Shown here: piece after piece, positions 49,514-61,700 of the stretch
Position numbering within the stretch: the first letter of the stretch is position 1
Layout: every line of letters begins with the position of its first letter
Source of the DNA: Aphrocallistes beatrix
Taxonomy: Eukaryota; Porifera; Hexactinellida; Sceptrulophora; Aphrocallistidae
Direction of reading: 5' to 3'
NCBI GenBank assembly: GCA_963281255.1
Contig: OY725501.1
Location: 186,001 to 250,000, forward strand
Length of the DNA: 64,000 nt
Position numbers and translations under genes: made by a program
Notes under the pieces: model-generated
Database searches by the model: none
What the model saw: only the letters and a program-made list of their open reading frames with translations
Told to the model about the DNA's origin: nothing

Positions 49514-50375
49514 CGAGATCCTGAAGTGTTAATTAATTAAAGACCTTTTTTGTCCCCACTAAATACTGCTATTTTTCAAAATTGTCTTAGTAATAGAATA
49601 GTTAGGTCTTAAACTTGACAATATATATTAGAGCTCTCTTTATACTTGTGTTTTAGTTCTATTTGTGCATGCTATGTAGATGCATACTGTGATCCATTTT
49701 GTTGTATTATTTTGAGATATACTATCTCTGAGCAACTTATATGAATAGGGTACAAATGCTAAACAAAGGTGGGAAAGGACTTGATACCAGAGTCATAAGA
49801 CATAATATCTCCATTAAGATGTCTACAATATAATAGTAGTGAAATAGATGATCGAGGTCTATGAATTTCCTTCTAACTAAGAATGTAAATATAGATCACG
49901 TGCAAATGATCGAATGCATACATGCCAACTGTCCCGTTTTTTGGCGGGATGTCCCGCTTTTACATGAAATTTCCCCATTATGTCCAACTTTTAGAACCAA
50001 GAATTACCTGATATTTGTGGTTTCTACAAAGGAGACTTCAAATCACACCAGTTTCCCTCGATCTTTTATTGATTAAAACCTATAACTGTAGTTAGCATTA
50101 ATACTTTAACAAAGGTGAATAATTACAGAGCTGAGCTGATGTATAACTAAAGGTAACAAGATGTGGACTTTGAATTGTACTCCTGTACTGTTACATAATA
50201 AGTATTTTTCAGTCTTAGCATGAGACACTGATAGCATCATATTTCATTTACATAATATATTTCGTTTCATCAAAACTAAATACTTATATAGGCAGTTAAA
50301 GTGCAGAATCCTTTTTAATAGAAACATATTGTTTCTGTAACAGTCAGAATTGACAAAATTGTTTATCTAACTGAG
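49514..50375. other. Spacer between loci G and H
   Basis: 862 bp. The last 270 bp or so (from about 50108) are nearly identical to the spacer upstream of locus I (from about 58455) and include the conserved element at 50234-50246. The first part holds the G 3' end; nothing else recognised. Confidence 0.6.
50234..50246 (+). promoter_or_regulatory. Conserved upstream element, locus H
   Basis: GCATCATATTTCA, 129 bp upstream of the locus H ATG; preceded by CTTAGCATGAGACACTG, shared with locus I and partly with G. Confidence 0.55.
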
Positions 50376-53300
50376 ATGATGATTGTTTACTTTTATTTGA
50401 CATTGCTTGTCAATTTGTACACATTATCAATGTACCAAACAGATGCAGTAGGTAAGTCAATAGATTTAGGTTGTTGTTATGTAGGTACTATAGTTGGTGA
50501 CAGTTGGGCTTCTGTTATAATTTGATCTCACTAGTGCCTGCAAAGCGCCTAAGCCGAGCTCAAAATATTCGCTGGCATATACGACCAATATTTAAGAAAT
50601 TATACATTTTAAATAACTAAACGCTTAAATCATTAGTACTGTCATTTCATGGGTGCTGGGTGGAAAGTGAAAAAATCGTCATTGTGTATAAATAGATGAA
50701 ACTTGATAATATCTTCCTATTAGATCCAGATCGTAAACTAACATACTTTGGTACAATATTCGCAATCTTTACGAGCTTAAATAATGATTTCAGTCAAGAG
50801 AATGGTGTAAATACCTGTTTAAGTTGGGGAGGAACCCTCGCGACTATCACCTCAATTAGAGAAGATAATAGTGTATTCAGCTTAACGAATGCTACTCACT
50901 ACCAATGTTGGATTGGTCTGGAAGATACAAGGAATAAAACAGTAAATCTGATTCGGGATACGCAGGGATATAGTTGGTTGGATGGTAGTGACAGTCTATA
51001 CAGAAAGTATTCTCCTGGTACGAGTTCATTCTCTGAACCTCTGATCAAATTCAGACCCAACAACGAACGTACCTTGGAAGAAGGATGGGCTAATGCAACT
51101 GGAAATTCAAATTGCTTTTTGTGTGGGAAATTAGGTAAGGACGCAGTTTCATTAAATATGTTGACAGTGAACCTATAATTTAGCCTACATACATACCTAT
51201 ACAGCTGGTAGAAGGATAATTGTGTGACATTTGTAGATACTATTTTTCACACGCTATGAGTGGATAATCCTTCAACCTGATCCAGAATTAATACTGATGG
51301 AAATATGTATCTATTGATCGTAAGACGTTCCATTCGAATGAATAGAGTAATTACTATACAACTTGCCTGTAATCTATTAGTAGGGCATTGGGATCGTGCG
51401 ATCAATTGATTGCGAGCCTATTATGATGATCGGATGAGGATCGGCGATATTTTTAATGATCGCGATCTTTTTTTAACCCGATCATTTTCTGATCATTTTT
51501 GGAACTTTGTCTTCTCTCCTCATCACCATTAACTTATTCCATTTGTCTATGCTGTTACCAATTTGAGTCTTATTCCAGCACTAAAAGACTATCACGTATT
51601 CTGATAGTTAAGTTTCATTAGCATTTCGAATTTTAGTTACGATTAAAATTATGTGTCAAGTACCAAAAACGATCGGAAAAAATGATCGAAATTGGGATCG
51701 CCGATCATAATATCAACTGAGATCGGGATCTTCTTCTTCACGATCGGCTAACGCCCTATCTATTGGTATGGATTTATCCACTTAACCGAACTTATTAACT
51801 GAGTTGTTTAACTTCCGACAATTTTCCGGTCGATTTTTAGTAAATTCGAGCTTCAACAATTCTTTAATTTAGATAACCCAAGAGGATGTAGTTTTACAAA
51901 AGATAATCACTGTTATCGGTCATATCAGATGGATACTACAATTAACTGGTATGATGCTCAATCAAGGTGTGAAGATTGGGGAGGTAACCTCACTAGTATT
52001 ACTTCTGAAGAAGAGAATCAATTGATTTTTCAGAGAACACCGATTAACGCACTTAATTGCTGGATTGGAATGTATTCAGATATTAATGGAATCCTTACCT
52101 GGAATGATGGAAGAAATTTCAGTTATACGAAATGGAAAAACACACCTACAGATTCGCCTCCACACTGTGTTGAATGGAATAAAGGAGGATCAGATGTTTG
52201 GGTTAATAGTAACTGCGAGACTCGAACTCTTAATTGCTTCATCTGTAAAAAGTTCCGAAAATCATTTTCCCCTCCAGGTAATTCCGATTACATTCCTCAA
52301 CTTAATGGGATTTGTACCATTAAAGTGTAATAGCGACTTATTACACATAAATTAAGATACTGCAGCAGGACTGATGGAATTCAAAATCTACACATGTACA
52401 TTGAATATAATACTAAAATATAAGTGAGACAAACAAATAAATGCATCTAGAGAAATTCAATCTATGACTCAATACTACTAAATAAGACTGTTGGGTGTAG
52501 TTCTAGGGAATTATATTAAAATACAAATTTTGTATAACTCATTTGATTTTTTTCCATTAAAAGAATTCCATCCGTATAGCATTACTTAATTAGGGACATA
52601 GGTTTTTAAATAAGTACCCAATTTTAATAATATCTCTCCAATATTAGAGCAAGAAATCACTCACAATGGCTCTATATACACCTACTATACTACAACCGAT
52701 AAAATTGGAGCATTTAGATATACTGCACAATATTTCTACTGCATTGCCAGAGGAGGAAATCTTGCAACCATAGACTCAGCAGAGTTAGACCAATTACTAT
52801 ATGATCTAGCAGTTAGTGACGATATCAACTGTTGGATTGGTCTGGAGAAAGTAAATCGTGGTAGTGAGGATGTTATCTGGGCAGACGGTAGTGTGAGTAC
52901 ATATAGAAACTATCAGGAACAAACTCCAAACAATAGTCTTGAGTTCTACACATTGAGAGCAAGGGATGGAAATAGGACAAGTGGATGGGAGAACATAAAT
53001 GATGCGATTTTATATTGTATCATATGTCAAAGACCAGGTTAGTTTATTTTTAACAATTTCTTCTTCACACACTAGCACCTATGATATTAGGATAGTACCA
53101 TTATTGATGGATCACGATCACCATAGGCCCCGAACTGGGAGGCGGGGTTGAAAGATTCGAGGCCCCTTGAACCCCGGAACTGTCCATAGATTTCGAAAGG
53201 CTCGGCTTCCCTGACGATCACTATGCTTTGTTCTTACTATTAAAACTCGATTAATGTATATATATATATATATATATACAAGCGCGCATGGTTGCGCTGC

Positions 53301-56300
53301 GAGGCTAGCGGACACTATGTGGGCGCCTGGGCTCACATTGATTAATTATAGGGGGAATAATATCTCTAAATGTCTGTCTTCTGTTAAAATCGAAATCACT
53401 CAAATAATCATTTGTCAAATTTTTTTTTAATGTGTAATGATGACGTCATAACAGAGTGATGAGTCATCATTTTTCGAAGAGAATTGTATTATATGTGAGA
53501 TATATTAATATACACATTCTATTAAAATTTCAGGCATCTATCACCTAAAATGACTGAATAATAGTCGAAAAACTGAAATCTCTAATTATGAAAAAGGTGA
53601 CAATGACGTCATAATTCTATGATGAGTCGACATTTTCGTATGAGCTCAGAACTTAGTGAATCCAAGCCAAAATACTCTCACATGCCAAAAATGAGCTTTC
53701 TGTGCCTGGCAGTTTCTTCAATCAATTCGTTACAGATATATATAGATATAGATATAGATATATAAACATTAATCGAGTTTTAATAATAGTAAGGATATCC
53801 ACTTTTTAGTAAACATCAAAGGATGTCAATTCACAAATGATGGTTTCTGCTATCGAACATTCCTATTATTCCATCAAACTATCAACTGGTTTGATGCTCA
53901 ATTAAGTTGCCAAATATGGGGAGGCAATCTAACTAGTATCACATCTGAAGAAGAAAATACACTTCTATACTTGAGGACACCTAATTTAGCACATAACTGC
54001 TGGATCGGATTAATCAATACAAATATGAATGATGAAGCTTATTATTGGATTGATGGAGAGATGTTCAATTATGATATGTGGACTAGTGGAGCTCCTAATA
54101 ACATTGCAAATACTGATAACTGTGCAAGGAATAGAGTTACAGGAATTAATGAATGGAACAATTACAATTGCATCAGTCTGACGAATTGTTACATATGTAA
54201 GAGGAATAGCAGTGCTCAATTCGACTCAGGTTTGTATTCAAGTTAGATTACTCAATTCAAATGTGTTTATTATCGTTTGACTTTGCAATTAATCTGTTTG
54301 AAATTTTAGATTTAGGAGAAGTGTTTGGAGAGCTAATCAATGAAAATCTGGAATTTAGGGAATTGGACATCAACACAGTATTGTATCGGAATGTTACTCT
54401 AATTTGTGGAGACGTCAAGTATTCTATCTTAAGCTCTGTCAATTGGATTTATTCTCAGAACAACGACCTATCTATGAATCGTACAGTCAGTCCTAATAAT
54501 CTCTATCTTCAACCAGGAATTGCATCTATATCCATTTCCAACTCACAACAAGGATTCTATCAGTGTAAAATTCAAAAGAATAGTGGTGCTATCTCAGTTT
54601 ACACAGTTGGAGTATTTGATCGTTCAGTAACTACAGGTACTGTGTAAATGTTTATATTTAACATTTCGCTTTCTTCCACTCTAATTAATGATATCATGTG
54701 TTATATTTAGTTGCTGAGTCAGGAAGAACTTACAACTACACTGTAGGAATTGACAGGAAGGACATTATACTATTGTGTTACCCCATAAATACTAGTGTAG
54801 ATCCCATTAGCTATATATGGAGAGTAAGTGCTAAGGATTTCTTTATGAATAACCCTATCATGTTCTCCAATTTTGCAAGAATCGATTCAACATTTGTCTG
54901 TGATTCAACTACATTAATCGTTCGAGGTATGTTGCATTCAACTGTTACCTAACTATATCTTCCATCGACTATCTTAAATATGGTATAATTCTAGCACCTA
55001 CTTTGGCAATTACTGACCAATCATCGCTTGTGCAAAATTTCCCACAAATCTATCCTCTCACAAATCAAATCTCAATCCAAGGATTAAAACAAGGTTTCAC
55101 ACTCAGCAGTAACATAGAAGGAAGATGGAAACTTCCAGATGGAACTTATCAAGCAGGTTCCTCAGTAACACATCCATATCTCTTACAACAGTATACAGGA
55201 CTGTATACGTTCTATCTCTACAACTGGGATGGAGTGGAAGTTCCTGCAACACAAATAAACATCACTACAACTGATAATATAGGTAGTATAATTTATATCT
55301 GAACTTTTTAACAAAACATTTCATCTACTCTCTGTGGCTAATTATCTAAAATTCTGCATTGATATTATTAAATAATTAGGTATTTTCATAAGCACAGGAA
55401 CAGGAATAGAACAATGGGAAAATCTTCAAAACAATTCTCGAGTTTTCATAACAGAGCAACTTACAACTATCATATGCGTTGGACCTAGAATCACATCTAG
55501 TGTTGAGTGGTTCAGAGAAGATACACTATTGAGAGTAAGTGATGGAAGCAACATACTAGATGAAGGTTCTATCCAGATCCCTGGATATTACAACTGCCGA
55601 GTGGATGAAGCTTCAACTTATTCTATCTATGTTGCAAAGAAAAGTCTAATAGGTATTTTTTAACAAAATTAAACGGAAAAAATTATTGAATTAACTTTTA
55701 TAATTCCCAATAGTTGAGATCACTGACTTTACTGAAACTGTTAACTACACACTTGGATCTCCTACACTGCTATACCACTCTAATAATCCAGTGCCAGACA
55801 GTCAGATACGCTGGGCCACTGAAATTATAGAGACGGGAGATGATAGGATATTCAATCCTGAATATCCAAATCCTGTTCCATTGAGCACAATATTCTCTGA
55901 TGTAGGAGGAGGTCAACACAGTTTTACATGCTTCTACAGAAATAGTCCTGTAACAGTTCTTGGGAGTGTTAAAGTTAACATGAAGGGTAGGAATTTAATG
56001 AAAATAATATAGTCAAAATAATTAGTTACTTATCAATGATTCATTTTAATAGATACAACTAATGTGACAATTAGTTACAATGGTTATGAAAAGACATTTA
56101 GTGACGTCAACAATCCAATGTTTCCAAATCCTCAACAGATAGAGATACTCAATGATACTACTGATATTATCTCAAGTTGCAGTTTATCTGAATGTAAATG
56201 GAGGATTCAATATAATAATTCAACGGTTGTGATAGTAAACACACCTTTTTTGGATATAATACTATTGTCTGAGGAACATGAAGGAATCTATTCGGTATAT

Positions 56301-57999
56301 AGAACAACCAATTCTGGTATAAACTATACTACAGCTGATATCTTTATCCGAGTTCTTCGAACTCAGAATACTAGTAGACAAACAAATCCTACAAGTACAA
56401 GTACAAGTACAAGCACAAGTACAAATATTAATATCACAGCAGTATTCAATCCAGTTATCATAGCCATCCCTGTTATAACAACAGTTATCTTTACATTTTT
56501 CATCATCTTTCTAATTGTCGTTTTAATAATTTGCTCGGTAAAAAAACGGAAAAATAAGTCCTTGATAGCACCAAAGAAAATGCAAAGTAATCCTAATACC
56601 AACAGACAATATACAAACATAACTTCAAGATTTACTACTTCTAAGACAAAAACAGTAGGGTCAGGCTATGCAAATCTTTCAGACCTAACTGAGCTCAAAG
56701 AATTCAGCAAAACTGATGGAAAGGAAAAAAGTAGTGATGCGAATTATATGACTATAGATGAAAGTATCTTAATCCCACTGGAGGGAGAAGAAGAGGTTAC
56801 AAAGTCTAATATTCACGGCGAAGATAAAGCAGGTCCTTATTATTCTAATCTTGGTAGATTAGATGCACAAAAGGATATTCTCAAACGAACAAGTATTCCC
56901 CAGGCTGCCATTCCAGATAAAATGCCTGAAAGTTCTGAAGAGATGGGAAAAACCGCTACTTCTCCTTACTATACGATAATGTCTCCTCTTACTGAAACTG
57001 AAACAATTGTAACACCTATTATCCCAGCGAAGGAATATTCACAAACTTATGACAAGTACGTTGAATCTGGAATCGCAGAAGGCTCTATCTTCTTCAGCGA
57101 ATTTCAGCAATTGAAATTAGAATGTGAGGATTTGTCCAGAATGCCTGTTTCAGAGGGAACAAAACCAGAAAATGCAAAAAAAAATCCATCCAAAAATGTA
57201 TATCCATATGATGAAAATAGAGTTGTACTTTTCTCTCCCAACTATAAGTGCAGCTATATCAACGCTAGTTGGCTAGATTTGCATCAGTTTGTTGCTACCA
57301 TTCACCCAACTCAAGACACGTTAAGGGACTTTCTTCAATTGATTTGCCAAACGGAAGCCAGTATGGTTGTAATGTTAACCACGAGGAAGGAAAAGGCTAA
57401 AATTCTCGGAGGTATGTCACAACGTGTTACTTATTGGCCGAGAAAGAAAGATGAAGAATTTGGATGTGAGCAATTTAGTTGTAAGCTGAATAGTACTACA
57501 GAAACAAGCGCATTCATCAAGAATGAAATCCTTGTACAAGATGCTCTAGAGAATAAAGTGCATTCATTTATTCAATGCATTTCTCCGATATGGAACGAAG
57601 ATTCTACACTTCTAGATTTAGGTAATGCAGTAAACTTGTTGAGTAGAATCATCAAGCAGAAACAAGACATACCCTCCAAACCTATCATCATCCACTGTGA
57701 AGACGGTATAGCTAAGACAGGTGTTCTAATGACAGTGCATAACGCTATTAAGGAAATGAGTGCTTCCAAAACAATCAGTGTCTTCAACAATGTAAAGAAA
57801 CTCCGCAGACAAAGAATGAATATGGTTCCTACACTAGTAAGTTGCTAAATAATATTCATTCTTGAATAAAATTGTCATATAAATCGGAGTACATATCAAT
57901 TGTGTTCTTATACAAATCACTTTTATTTCCTTTTTATTTTAGGGGTGCTACAGAACTTGCTACTCTTTACTCAACGAATACTGCTCAGTTCATTTGTGA
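50376..57999 (+). CDS. Locus H: complete CTLD4-Ig6 receptor with a single inactive-type PTP domain
   Basis: Exons: signal peptide 50376-50451, CTLD-A 50724-51134, CTLD-B 51873-52277, CTLD-E 52648-53037, CTLD-F 53810-54229, Ig1 54310-54636, Ig2 54711-54926, Ig3 54995-55282, Ig4 55380-55652, Ig5 55714-55986, Ig6-TM-PTP 56053-57836, last exon 57943-57999 (NEYCSVHL-stop). They total 4920 coding bases, 1639 residues, one frame. CTLD-C and CTLD-D are absent. H is the one complete, unfused gene of the pseudo-PTP class here, so this class is real and not only a by-product of the B and D rearrangements. A possible AATAAA signal lies at 58016-58021. The Ig3 core matches loci E and F better than neighbour I, a sign of gene conversion. 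Introns 51135-51872 and 53038-53809 carry mobile elements; 52278-52647 holds nothing I recognise. Confidence 0.92.
51381..51758. mobile_element. GATCG-rich inverted-repeat element (MITE), locus H copy
   Basis: Ends TAGGGCATTGGGATCGTG and, on the other strand, TAGGGCGTTAGCCGATCGTG, flanked by TCTATTAG (51373-51380) and TCTATTGG (51759-51766), an 8-bp duplication with one mismatch. The interior is dense in GATCG/CGATC. Present at the same place in locus I, so it predates the H/I duplication. Confidence 0.7.
53234..53792. mobile_element. Inverted-repeat element with CRE-like sites, locus H
   Basis: Both ends carry ATTAAAACTCGATTAAT (inverted), next to TA-rich tracts. Inside are a GC-rich hairpin block, two TGACGTCA palindromes and a TGATGAGTCATCA block, in the same order as the copy at 20561-21124. 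Locus I lacks it at the matching intron position. No open frame that looks like a transposase. Confidence 0.7.
56053..57836 (+). CDS. Locus H exon: Ig6, transmembrane helix, tyrosine motifs, D2-like pseudophosphatase
   Basis: A 1784-bp exon of 594 codons. Ig-like domain, then a Thr/Ser repeat stalk encoded by a microsatellite (56391-56424), a hydrophobic helix at about 56445-56540 followed by KKRKNK, a tyrosine-bearing linker and one PTP domain. Linker motifs: SGYANL (ITIM-like), NYMTIDESILIPL and YTIM (about 56970-56981, YxxM type). The PTP signature is HCEDGIAKTG (Cys 57696-57698, Lys for Arg at 57714-57716), with SPIWNED in place of the WPD loop. Probably catalytically inactive; a phosphotyrosine-binding or scaffold role is possible but not shown. 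Confidence 0.9.
56391..56424 (+). repeat. Coding microsatellite in the locus H stalk
   Basis: Repeated ACAAGT units encode alternating Thr and Ser just outside the membrane. The 6-bp unit keeps frame at any copy number. The products would be O-glycosylation-prone stalk residues. Confidence 0.75.
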
Positions 58000-58723
58000 A
58001 GCGAGATTCTTTAGGAATAAACTTCAATAATGATATTATGTTAGTATATCAAAGTTAATTCAGAAGTAAAGAGTGTAGAGAACAAATGTAATAGATTGTA
58101 TTAATAATCCTGTTAGTCATGATAATTCTACATTAAAACTCAATTTTGTGTGTTTGAACTATATCCTTATGAAATGAACTGCTTAGAAGTATATGTACGT
58201 ACATATACATACATATCCCGTCAAAATTGACTCGATCATAATAAATTTGGACCAACATACCTTGTATTATTCAAATTTGCATCTAGGATCATGTTCTGAA
58301 AAATATTCTACTCAAAAGCTGTCAATTTGAATTGGGCAATCGTATTCTAGGTATTAGAATACAACTGTCTTTGAATATCTTAGGTATCTTGCGTAAAAGT
58401 CTCTAAATTTTCCGATTTTATTCTGATTCAACATAATAAAATTTTATCACCTAACAAAGGTGAATCATTATGGAGCTGAGCTGATGTATAACTAAAGGTA
58501 GCAGGATGTGGACTTTGAATTGTACTCCTGTACTGTTACATAATAAGGATTTTTCAGTCTTAGCATGAGACACTGGTAGCATCATATTTCATTTACATAA
58601 TATACTTCGTTTCATTAAAACTAAATACTTATATAGGCAGTTAAAGTGCAGAATCCTTTTTAATAGAAACAGATTGTTTCTGTAACAGTCAGAATTGACA
58701 AAATTGTTTATCTAACTGAGAAA
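58000..58723. other. Spacer between loci H and I
   Basis: 724 bp. The first part holds the H 3' end; from about 58455 it is nearly identical to the sequence upstream of locus H. No gene. Confidence 0.6.
58579..58591 (+). promoter_or_regulatory. Conserved upstream element, locus I
   Basis: GCATCATATTTCA, 132 bp upstream of the locus I ATG; its flanks are nearly identical to those of locus H. Confidence 0.55.
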
Positions 58724-61700
58724 ATGATTGTTTACATTTACTTGACATTATTTGTCAAATTGTATGCACTATTAATGTACCAAACAGATGCAGTAGGTAA
58801 GTCAATAGGTTTAGGTTGTAGTTATGTAGGTAATAGTTGGTCACCTTTTGGCTTTTTTCTGTCTTCATTTGAGCTCACTAGATGCTTGCAAATCGCCTAT
58901 ACCGAACGCAAAATTTTCGCTGGTCACACAGCGCAAGCAATTTGTTTTTTTCGATGCATATACGACCAACATTAAGAAATTAAACATTATAAATAACTAA
59001 ACGTGTTTCATTGGTGCTGGGTGGAAAGTGAAAAAATAGTCATTGTGTATAAATAGATGAAACTTGATAATATCTTTCTATTAGATCCAGATGGTGAACT
59101 AACATACAATGGTACAATATTCGCAATATTTACGAGTTCAAACGATGATTTCAGTCGAGAGGATGGTGTAAGTGCCTGCTTAACTTGGGGAGGAACCCTC
59201 GCGACTATCACCTCAATTGGAGAAGATAATCGTGTATTCAGCTTAACGAATGCTACTCACTACCAATGTTGGATTGGTCTGGAAGATACAGGGAATAAAA
59301 CAGTAAATCTGACTCGGGATACGCAGGGATATAGTTGGTTGGATGGTAGTGACAGTCTATACAGAAAATATTCTCCTGGTACGAATTCATTCTCTGAACC
59401 TCTGATCAAATTCAGACCCAACAACGAACGTACCTTGGAAGAAGGATGGGCCAATGCAACTGGAAATTCAAATTGCTTTTTGTGTGTGAAATTAGGTAAG
59501 GACGCAGTTTCATTAAATATGTGAACAGTGAACCTATTATTTAGCTTACATACATACCTATACAGCTGGTAGAAGGATAATCGTGTGACATTTGTATATA
59601 CTATTTTTCACACGCTATGAGTGGATAATTCTTTAACCTGATCCAGAATTAATACTGATGGAAATATGTATCTATTGATCGTAAGACGTTCCATTCGAAT
59701 GAATAGAGTAATTACTATACAACTTGCCTGTAATCTATTAGTATGGCATTAGGGTCGTGCGATCAATTGATTGCGAGCCTATTATGATGATCGGATGAGG
59801 ATCGGCGATATTTTTAATGATCGCGATCTTTTTTTAACCCGATCATTTTCTGATCATTTATGGAACTTTGTCTTCTCTCCTCATCACCATTAACTTATTC
59901 CATTTGTCTATGCTGTTACCAATTTGAGTCTTATTCCAGCACTAAAAGACTATCACGTATTCTGATAGTTAAGTTTCATTAGCATTTCGAATTTTAGTTA
60001 CGATTAAAATTGTATGTCAAGTACCAAAAACGATCGGATAATGATCGAAATTGGGATCGCCGATCATAATATCAGCTAAGATCGGGATCTTCTTCTTCAC
60101 GATCGGCTAATGCCCTATCTATTGGTATGGATTTATCCACTTAACCGAACTTATTAACTGAGTTGTTTAACTTCCGACTTTTAGTAAATTTAAGCTTATC
60201 AATTCTTTAATTTAGATAACCCAAGAGGATGTAGTTTTACAAAAGATAATTACTGTTATCGGTCATATCAGATGGATACTGCAATTAACTGGTCTACTGC
60301 TCAATCAAGGTGTGAAGATTGGGGAGGTAACCTCACCAGTATTACTTCTGAAGAAGAGAATCAATTGATTTTTCAGAGAACACCGATTAACGCACTTAAT
60401 TGCTGGATTGGAATGTATTCAGATATTAATGGAATCTTTACCTGGAATGATGGAAGAAATTTCAGTTATACGAAATGGCGTAACGCACCTCCAGATTCGT
60501 CTCCACACTGTGTTGAATGGAATGACGGAGGATCGGATGTTTGGGTTCCTAATAACTGCGAGACTCGAATACTCAATTGCTTCATCTGTAAAAAGTTCCG
60601 AAAATCACTTTTCCCTCCAGGTAATTCCGATTACATTCCTCAACTTAATGGGATTTGTACCATTAAAGTGTAATAGCGATTTATTACACACAAATTAAGA
60701 TACTGCAGCAGGACTGATGGAATTCAAAATCTACACACGTATATTTAATATAATACTAAAATATAAGTGAGACCAACAAATAAATGCATCTAGAGAAATT
60801 CAAACTATGACTCAATGCTACTGGATAAGACTGTTGGGTGTAGAGTTACCGCGAATTATATTATATTACAAATCTTGTATAACTCATGAAATTTTTTCTT
60901 TAAAGAATTGCATCCGTATAGCTTTACTCAATTGTGGACACAAGTTTTTTAATAGGTACCTAATTTGAATTATTTCTTTCCAATATTAGAACGGGAAATC
61001 ACTCACAATGGTTCTATATTCAGCTACCATACAACAACAAATAAAATTGGAGCATTCAGATATACTGCACAATATTACTTCTGCATTGCCACAGGAGGAA
61101 ATCTTGCAACCATAGAATCAGCAGAAGTAGACCAAATACTGTATGATCTGGCAGTTAGTGACGATATCAACTGTTGGATTGGTCTGGAGAAAGTAAATCG
61201 TGGTAATGAGGATGTTATCTGGGCAGACGGTAGTGTGAGTACATATAGAAACTATCAGGAACAAACTCCAAACAATAGTCTTAAGTTCTACACATTGAGA
61301 GCAAGGGATGGAAATAAGACAAGTGGATGGGAGAACATAAATGATGCGATTTTATATTGTATCATATGTCAAAGACCAGGTTAGTTTATTTTTAACAATT
61401 TCTTCTTCACACACTAGCACCTATGATATTAGGATAGTGCCATTATTGTTGGATTATGATCACCATAGGCCCCGAACTCAGGGGGGGTGAGGAACTCGAG
61501 CCCCCTGAAACCCCGGAAGTGTCTTTAGATTTCGAAAGTTTGCCGCCCTTTACGATCACTATGCATTATTGATAATCAAATGAAGATCGTCGATATTTTC
61601 TTGCAAATGAGTGAATGGGGAATCGTGATACTTTTAGGTCAGAAATTATCCGATCACATTTTTGAACATTTTTTAAGATTCCAATGTTTTTCTCATGATA

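Noticed and set aside
57993-57999. C-terminal PDZ-binding motif (SVHL or SNAV ends)
   Set aside because: Neither end fits the class I consensus; the SVHL end only loosely fits class II, which is too weak to report as a feature.
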